A stretch of 64,000 nucleotides of DNA from Grosmannia clavigera kw1407 (lineage: Eukaryota > Ascomycota > Sordariomycetes > Ophiostomatales > Ophiostomataceae): assembly GCF_000143105.1 (NCBI RefSeq), contig NW_014040784.1, forward strand, positions 248,001-312,000. Reading direction: 5' to 3'. Each line of letters begins with the position of its first letter. Positions within the stretch are counted from its first letter, which is position 1. Under the pieces are notes generated by a model. The model was not told the origin of the DNA. It made no database searches and saw nothing but the letters and a program-made list of their open reading frames with translations. A program made the translations under genes and the position numbers. Shown here piece by piece: positions 57,900-64,000 of this stretch.

Positions 57900-60800
57900 T
57901 TAATCTTTTACTTAGCGGTTAATTACTGTATAAGATAATATATTCTTTGTTGTAAAAAGAATTAGGAGAGCTACGCTAGTACTTAGACGATAACCTAGCA
58001 ATAGGACAAATTCGCTTATCGAAAAGCTTTGTAAGCGCACCTATCCTTTTTGTGCCTAAGAAGGATGGAAGCTTGCGCTTGTGCGTTAACTATAGAGGGT
58101 TAAATAAGGTTATAGTAAAGAACTAATACCTGCTACCCTTAATCTCTAAGATTATAGACCGCGTAGTAAGAATAAAAGTAATGTTAAAAATTAACATTAA
58201 AGAGGCGTATTACCGCCTAAAAATTAAAAAAGGAGACGAATAAAAGACGGCTTTTTAGACTAAATATAGTCTCTTTAAATACCTAGTCTTACCTTTTAGG
58301 CTAACTAACGCTCTAGCAACCTTCTAGTACTATATTAGCTAAGTACTATATAGTCTAGTAAATACAATCTATATTGTCTACTTAGACGATATTCTTATGT
58401 TCTTGCGCAATAAGAAGAAGCATACAAAGCACCTAGACTAGGTCTTTAAGCGTCTTTAGCAAGCCTAGTTATTTATTAACAGCAACAAATGCTTGTTTTA
58501 CTAACAGAAAGTTAAATTCCTAAGGTTTATTATTAGAAGCGAAGGGTTTGCAATAAACCCGCGCAAAGTACGCGTAATTGCAAAATAGCTAACGCTATAA
58601 ACATTTAAAGAGGTATAAGTCTTCCTTAGATTCTGCAACTTCTACTATCGCTTTATTAAAGCTTACTTAGACATCTCGTCTCTTTTATTAGGGCTGCTAC
58701 AAGGCAGCAAAAATGGCAAAAAGCTAGGACCGGTGTAGCTAGAGAGCAAGGAGCGCGCAGCCTTTATAATGCTAAGAAAGGCATTTACAAAAGCACCTTT
58801 ACTATGCTATTTTAACTTAAAACAGGCAATATGTGTAAAGACTAATGCCTTAAAGGTAGCTATTAGTAAGATTATCTTTTAATAAGACAAAGAGAGAGCC
58901 TAGCACTTAATCGCCTTTTAGTTAAGAAAACTATAAGGACTAGAGCTAAATTATAGCACCTTAAATTAAGAGCTACTAGCAATTATAGACTTTTTTAAGC
59001 AATAGCGACACTACTTTAATAGTAGTAAAGAGACGATTAAAGTCTTATTAGACTATAATAACTTACGCACCTTTATAACCTAGCTAAGGTATAACAGACA
59101 CAAGGCTTGCTGGGCTATATACCTATCCTCTTTTAACTTTATAATTAAGCATAGACTAGGCGTAACAAACCTAGCTAATGCGCCGTTAAGACAGCTAGAT
59201 TACTTTAATAAACCTAGACAAGTTAAAATAACTATTACTAGGGTATAAAAGAAAGACGCACAGTTAGCAGGCACCGCAGCTATAGCGCAAGAGACGCGCA
59301 AGATGCGCGCACCTATTATAAAAGACAATAGCGCTAAGCTAGTTACTAACGCAGCTTATACGAATAAGACGCGCAAAATGCGCGCACTTGCAAAAAGACC
59401 TAGTAAAGAAGAGGAGCTAAGCGCTACCTCTAAGATCTTAGTAGCTTTAGATCTTATGTAGCAAGCTACTATAGCGTAAAACAGCGCACTGCTTAAGCAA
59501 GCAAAGCGTAGTAAACTAGGAAGGCTAGACAACTATAAAAGACCTTAAGAAGACTTTAGAGATATTATCGCTGCGGCGCTAATTAAGGGTCTAACGCCCT
59601 TAATAGGCGTAGATAAAAACCTAGTATACTCTAGCCTACCGTAGCAACTAGCTATCGTTGCTACCTTATATCTACACCTTTAAGAAAATAAAGTCCTTAA
59701 AGCTATTTGCAAAGTAATAGCAAGAATCTAAAACATAGACCTAAAGGTGCAAGTCGTTAAGGCGCGCGTAAAGCGCACTATAAGTATAAGAGGTACAACA
59801 AAGCTATAGAGCCTTGCACTAAACAGTATATTACTATAAGAAAACCGCCTGTATATAGGCAGCGCGTACGTCTTTTATTAAGAGCTACTATAGCTTTATT
59901 ATAACAACTAGATCTCTAGGCACTTTGTAGTTGCTAAGACCTTAGAACTGCTTTGTTAATACTTTTACTAGGAAGAAATAAAGAAAAATATAAAGGCTTA
60001 CATTACCTTATGCTTAGTTTGCTAAAGATAGACGATTAAACAGTACACGTAATATAGTAAGCTAAACCTACTACTACTACTATAGAGTCCTTAGCAGAAA
60101 ATCTTTATAGACTTAATTACTAGGCTACTAGTAGCTAAAGCAAGCATAGGCGGCAAAGTAGATGTAATTTTAGTAATTATTAACTACTTTATAAAGATAA
60201 ACCTCTTTTTTGCTATATAGACTACCTTAATAGCTAAAGGCCTTGCGCACCTTATGCACTAATATATAAAACTAGTGTATAGCGTAACACTAGAGGGTAT
60301 AGTCTTTAACTAAGGAAGCATATTTACTAGCAAATTCTAAAGTAAATATTACTATTAGACTAGAATCTATAAGCGGCTATTAACTACATTTTACCCTTAG
60401 ATAGATAGGTAGATAAAAAGATCTAACTAAACGTTAAAGTAGTACTTACGCTGCTTTATAATAAAGAAGTAATTAAATTAGCCCTTTTTATTATCTTTAG
60501 CGTAATACGCCTATAACAACGCTATTAACGCAACAACTAAAATTAGCCTATTCGAAGCGCTATATAGTTAGAAACTAGACTTGCAAACTTGCCTTAAAGA
60601 CGGCGCAACCGTAGAAGAGGAGCAGGACACGCGCAACATAGTCCTAGCGGTGCACAACTGCTTAGAAAAACTAAAAGCTGTATAAAAAAGGTTAGTAGCA
60701 AATTAAGAGCATATAATAAAGCGCTAAAAGCGTTACTATAATACGCGCTACTAGCCTATAAGCTTTATAGTAAAAGAGCTAGTAAGCCTTTCTATAAAAA

Positions 60801-61165
60801 ACCTTTACTTAAAAAATAAAAAATTAGCACTAAGACGCATTAGGCTCTTTAGAATCCTTAAGACTATAGGCAAACAAGCATATTAACTAGCACTACTAAA
60901 GCAATATAGCTAACTATACAACGTTTTCTTAGTCTTGCTATTAAAGCACTAAAAGAGTAGGGTAAGCGTAAAACAAGCGCCTTTAACAATGCTAGCGTTA
61001 AAAGACCTAGATAACAAATAAGAAGTAGAAGTAGTCTTAGACAAAAAGCGCAAAGCTAGCCAAACTAAATACCTAGTACGTTAGACAAGCTAGCTAACTA
61101 AATACAACTAGTAAGTGCTAGAAAAAGATATAAAAAATGCGCACGCAGCAATTAAGCAGTATACG
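57900..61165 (+). pseudogene. pol remnant of Gypsy-B (RT, RNase H, integrase, chromodomain)
   Basis: One frame carries RT, with YLDDIL intact at 58379-58396, through to the chromodomain at 61067. Interruptions are TAA/TAG only, as expected from C-to-T or G-to-A at Gln and Trp codons. Confidence 0.8.
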
Positions 61166-61680
61166 CGCAGCAAGCGTATAAAGATAAAAACATATAAGCA
61201 AGAGCCTAAATTAATTTAACCGGCTAAAAGGCCTTATAAAAGACTACGCAAAACTATTTAAGGAGCTTTTAGAGCAACGCTACGCCGGCCGCTACCCTAG
61301 CATAAGCCTTGTTTATAACATACGCCCCTACTACTACCTTAAGAAAGGCATTAAAGGCTGTAATAAGGGCAGCATAACTAGTATTAGTAGGCATTAGGCG
61401 CGGCAGCTAAAAGAGCTACTAGAGGGTTAAAGTAGTAGGCTTAGGCGGCAAAGACAAAGAAGGCGTGTATAGCAATAGCAAGTGCATTTAGGCTAATAAA
61501 GCCTACTAAGCCTCTACTTAGCAAGCTACCTCTTAAGCCTCCTCTTAAGCCTTAATGCCCTAGCAAAGATTAAGCTCTGCCTACATAACGTTAGCGGCTA
61601 ACAACACCCTTAGCAACGTAGGCCGCTACTACTTATCTACCTATAATAAGGTAGCGACAAAAGCATCTATAGTACGCGCG

Positions 61681-62340
61681 AGTGCCGCGCGTACTACAAG
61701 CGAACCCTAGCTATAAAGCTTTTTATTAAAGCTACGCCGCACCATCTTAAAGTCAGCCTAGTTGCCAACCATTAGCGGGAAAACCTGCATTCTATTAGCC
61801 ACTAAAGCAGCCTATAGCTACTAAAAAGAACTTACTCTACAATACTCGTGCTTGGTAGCACGGCAGCCGTCGCAGCGCCTAGCGCTAGCGACGCTATAAA
61901 TATACAGCACAGCCGCAAACCTAGGCAACTTTGCAGGGAAAGTCGTTAAAAAGCGGTGCAAGCACCGCACGCACAACAAGCTGTCTAAGGCAACCTAAGG
62001 GTAAGCTAGTAGCGCAGCCGCCACTAACCTTAAGAGCGCCAGACCAGCAAGGGCAGCTTTTGCACCTTAATAGGCTACTAAAGGCCTAACTAAGGGCACG
62101 GCGCGCGCCGTAGTCTACGCCAAACGACGAACTGTGCTAGCGTAAGCCCTGCGCGCACGTTGCGCGCGGCCGGAACTAGCACCTTAGCTAGAGGGCAAAG
62201 AGTGTTAAGAAGTAAAGGCTAGGGCTGTAGCTGGTACTAAAGCGCTAGAGGCGCTTACTGTAGGCATAGGAACGTTAGAATTAAAAGTAGCTATATTGCT
62301 GCTAGAAGATAAATTTGTTGTTTCTAGAAGAAGTAACTAA
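61681..62340 (+). pseudogene. third coding-like stretch of Gypsy-B
   Basis: About 220 codons in a frame different from pol, between the chromodomain and the 3' LTR. Its roughly dozen stops are all TAG/TAA, with no TGA. The predicted sequence is rich in Ala, Lys and Arg (NLKSARPARAAFA, KARAVAGTKALEAL) and not recognised. Standard chromoviruses end soon after the chromodomain, so this is an additional ORF relic or captured sequence. Confidence 0.5.
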
Positions 62341-62550
62341 ATGCTAGACCTTATAATAATCTAATTTAACTATAAGACTAACCTTCTAAATAAAGAGAAC
62401 TAAAGGCGCCTTAAGTTGCCTTTAATAACAATCTTAGCAAGTATAAAGAGGCCGCTATAAACGGACAAGCACTACTACTACTAAGAATAAAGGTTGTAAG
62501 CCTTTCGTTAAGACCTGCCTTAAAAGAGTTAGGCATAGAAGAAGAGCAAT

Positions 62551-62909
62551 TGTAACGCTGCCTTAAGAAGGAGACTAACGCAGGCTACGCGCAAGCTGTA
62601 CGCAGTATACGCATAGCGTATTAAATGCATATTGTAAACTAAAAGCAGTGCTAGTAGCGTAAGCTATATAGCGCAGTCTACGCATAGGCTATAGCACATG
62701 CTAGCGTATAAGCTAAGTAGAAACAAGGTTGCGCCTGTCCTACGCACTTAGTGCGCTAGAGGTGCGCCTATAATAAAAAGCGCCTTCTACACTTCTTTAG
62801 AGTGTAGAAGGTAAGAATTAGCTATTAGATATATAGCTACTTTCTTTTGTTAAGAAGATACGTTCTTGCTTGCCTAACTTACCTAGCCTACCTAAGTATA
62901 CCTTTAATA
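62551..62909 (+). repeat. 3' LTR of Gypsy-B
   Basis: 359 bp, TGTAACGCTG to TTTAATA. Differences from the 5' LTR are almost all C-to-T or G-to-A. A purine-rich tract (AGAAGAAGAG) lies just upstream. Confidence 0.93.
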
Positions 62910-62914
62910 GTTAA
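62910..62914. repeat. target-site duplication GTTAA, right
   Basis: Exact partner of 55701-55705. Confidence 0.92.
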
Positions 62915-64000
62915 CTTATATACGCTAGTAGCTAATTACTAACTAATAGCTCTTTAAAAAGATTAAGGGCTTAGCCTAATATATTTAAGAATTTCTAGCT
63001 AGCATAAACAAGTTGCTACTTTAGCGGATAATAGTTAATAATATTGTTATAGTGCTAGGCAATTATATAGTAATTACCTAAAGGTTAATAGCCTTAATAG
63101 TAATAACTAAGAAACTTAGCTGCGCTTTATAAAAAGACAAGTTAAAGCCCTTAGCAACTAACTAGCGCTTCTAGCGTAAATGTTTTAAGATAGCATAATA
63201 GGCTATATTATACTTTAGTGTCTTTTACTAGTACTAGTAAGAGCTAAAGCTTACCCTAACGCCTGCATAGCAGTTGGTAAAAGTAGCTTAGCTCTTACTG
63301 CTAACGTCCTTAGACGTAGGTACACTATTATAGGCGTAAACCTAAGTTGCTACTACTCTTAAAGCAATAGCAAGTCTTTTAATCCTTATTATTAAGTTAT
63401 TGCTAACTTATTACTTAGGCTAATCTTTATTCTATTATGCTTAGCCTAGCCTAACGCGCTATAGCTATCTAAGCTAGCTATAGCGGCACGCTTTACTATA
63501 TTATAAGAGTAGAGAGGCTGCTTAAGCAGATCCTACAAACTATAGCAGCCTTAATTAAGCTAGCTTAGATTAACTAAGTAGTAGTCTTTCCTTAGCTGCT
63601 ACCTTTAGCGGCGCTTAGCAAGCAACAGTCTTACGCTAAGTTGCTAGACTTAGCTAAGCGCTAGCGTAGCGCTAAGACCGTTCTTAGTGCTATAGCTAGC
63701 GGTAGTAAGGCAGTTGTAGCAGCTAGTAGTAGTAGTAAAGTGGCATCTAGTAAGAGTGCGCTAGTAGGCGGCTAGTTAGCGGCCGGTAGTAGCTATATAC
63801 TAGCTAGCAAAAGCTTGCCTAGCAGTAAAAAGAAGGATAAGAAGGACGGTGTTAAAGAGAGGGACAAAGGGGTAAAGAGGACGTTTGCAAAGAAGAATAG
63901 TAATAAGTAACTAGTAGCTAAGTAATAGCCTACCAATAGTATATTTTAAGTTTATAGCTTTAAAGGGCGCCTTTAGAGCTAGAACAAGTAGTTTATAGTG

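Larger units (their letters stand above)
55706..62909 (+). mobile_element. Gypsy-B, complete nested Ty3/gypsy chromovirus-type element (7204 bp)
   Basis: Plus-strand element with 359-bp LTRs at both ends and a GTTAA target duplication. A gag relic starts near 56147. RT has a recognisable PKKDGSLRLCVNYRGLNK block near 58050-58105 and an intact YLDDIL at 58379-58396. RNase H relics lie at about 58790-59100 and integrase core relics at about 60000-60600. A chromodomain-like stretch (KYLVR-T, EKDIKNAHAAIKQ) is at 61067-61165, in the same frame as RT. Every domain is interrupted by TAA/TAG stops, so it is inactive. CpG-rich stretches with repeated GCGC words survive in a TpA-rich background. Confidence 0.93.
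54342..64000 (-). mobile_element. Gypsy-A copy 2, interrupted by Gypsy-B, runs off the window
   Basis: It starts with a 3' LTR (54342-54629, 288 bp) and polypurine tract, then internal sequence colinear with copy 1 (54630-55705 matches about 45826-46901). Copy 2 resumes after the nested element at 62910 and matches 46902 to about 48000 up to the window end. Its RT, gag and 5' LTR lie outside. Confidence 0.85.

Overview
This window is nuclear DNA of a filamentous ascomycete (Pezizomycotina, most likely a Sordariomycete; the genus is not resolved). The evidence is: genes split by 49-112 bp introns with TACTAAC/CTAAC-type branch points; typical fungal families (Brf1, a P4-ATPase, AzgA, a UstYa/DUF3328 protein, a NACHT-ankyrin STAND protein, a cAMP-receptor-like GPCR); an intron-bearing nuclear tRNA-Leu; and a 20 kb block of LTR retrotransposons degraded by C-to-T/G-to-A mutation that looks like repeat-induced point mutation (RIP).

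Layout. 0-7.7 kb: the 3' part of BRF1 and a complete Dnf3-like flippase. 7.9-11.8 kb: tRNA-Glu(CTC), tRNA-Leu(TAA) with a 15-nt intron, a relic of a fungal transcription factor, a class-III aminotransferase and tRNA-Arg(ACG). 12.0-22.1 kb: an M61-like metallopeptidase, a four-exon UstYa-family gene, a secreted protein made almost entirely of ten 16/17-residue repeats, an FAD monooxygenase and an extended SDR reductase. 22.4-31.0 kb: a low-complexity hypothetical protein, a decayed gene on the minus strand, a NACHT-ankyrin gene broken by a frameshift and a nonsense codon, and a conserved hypothetical protein. 33.1-42.7 kb: a GPCR, the purine permease AzgA, an MFS transporter and a BTB-like protein. 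43.3-64.0 kb: nested, mutated Ty1/copia and Ty3/gypsy elements with no intact host gene.

The most interesting part is 12.0-22.1 kb. A UstYa-type oxidase gene is divergent from a gene for a secreted precursor-like protein with a YGH(K/T/H)Q motif repeated ten times, and peptidase, monooxygenase and reductase genes flank the pair. This is the layout expected of a fungal ribosomally made, UstYa-modified cyclic peptide (dikaritin-type) locus. The repeat unit does not match the ustiloxin, phomopsin, asperipin or victorin cores that I know of, and it lacks dibasic Kex2 sites. The cluster assignment is inference from gene families and adjacency; no product is shown.

In the transposon block a 7.2 kb gypsy element (55706-62909) has equal 359-bp LTRs and a 5-bp target duplication. 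It sits inside a second gypsy family, whose unoccupied copy of the same target is also in this window. Both families carry chromodomain relics, and each has an extra coding-like stretch between the chromodomain and the 3' LTR.

Exon coordinates were assembled by hand from splice signals, phase and protein-family fit. No alignment or database search was run.
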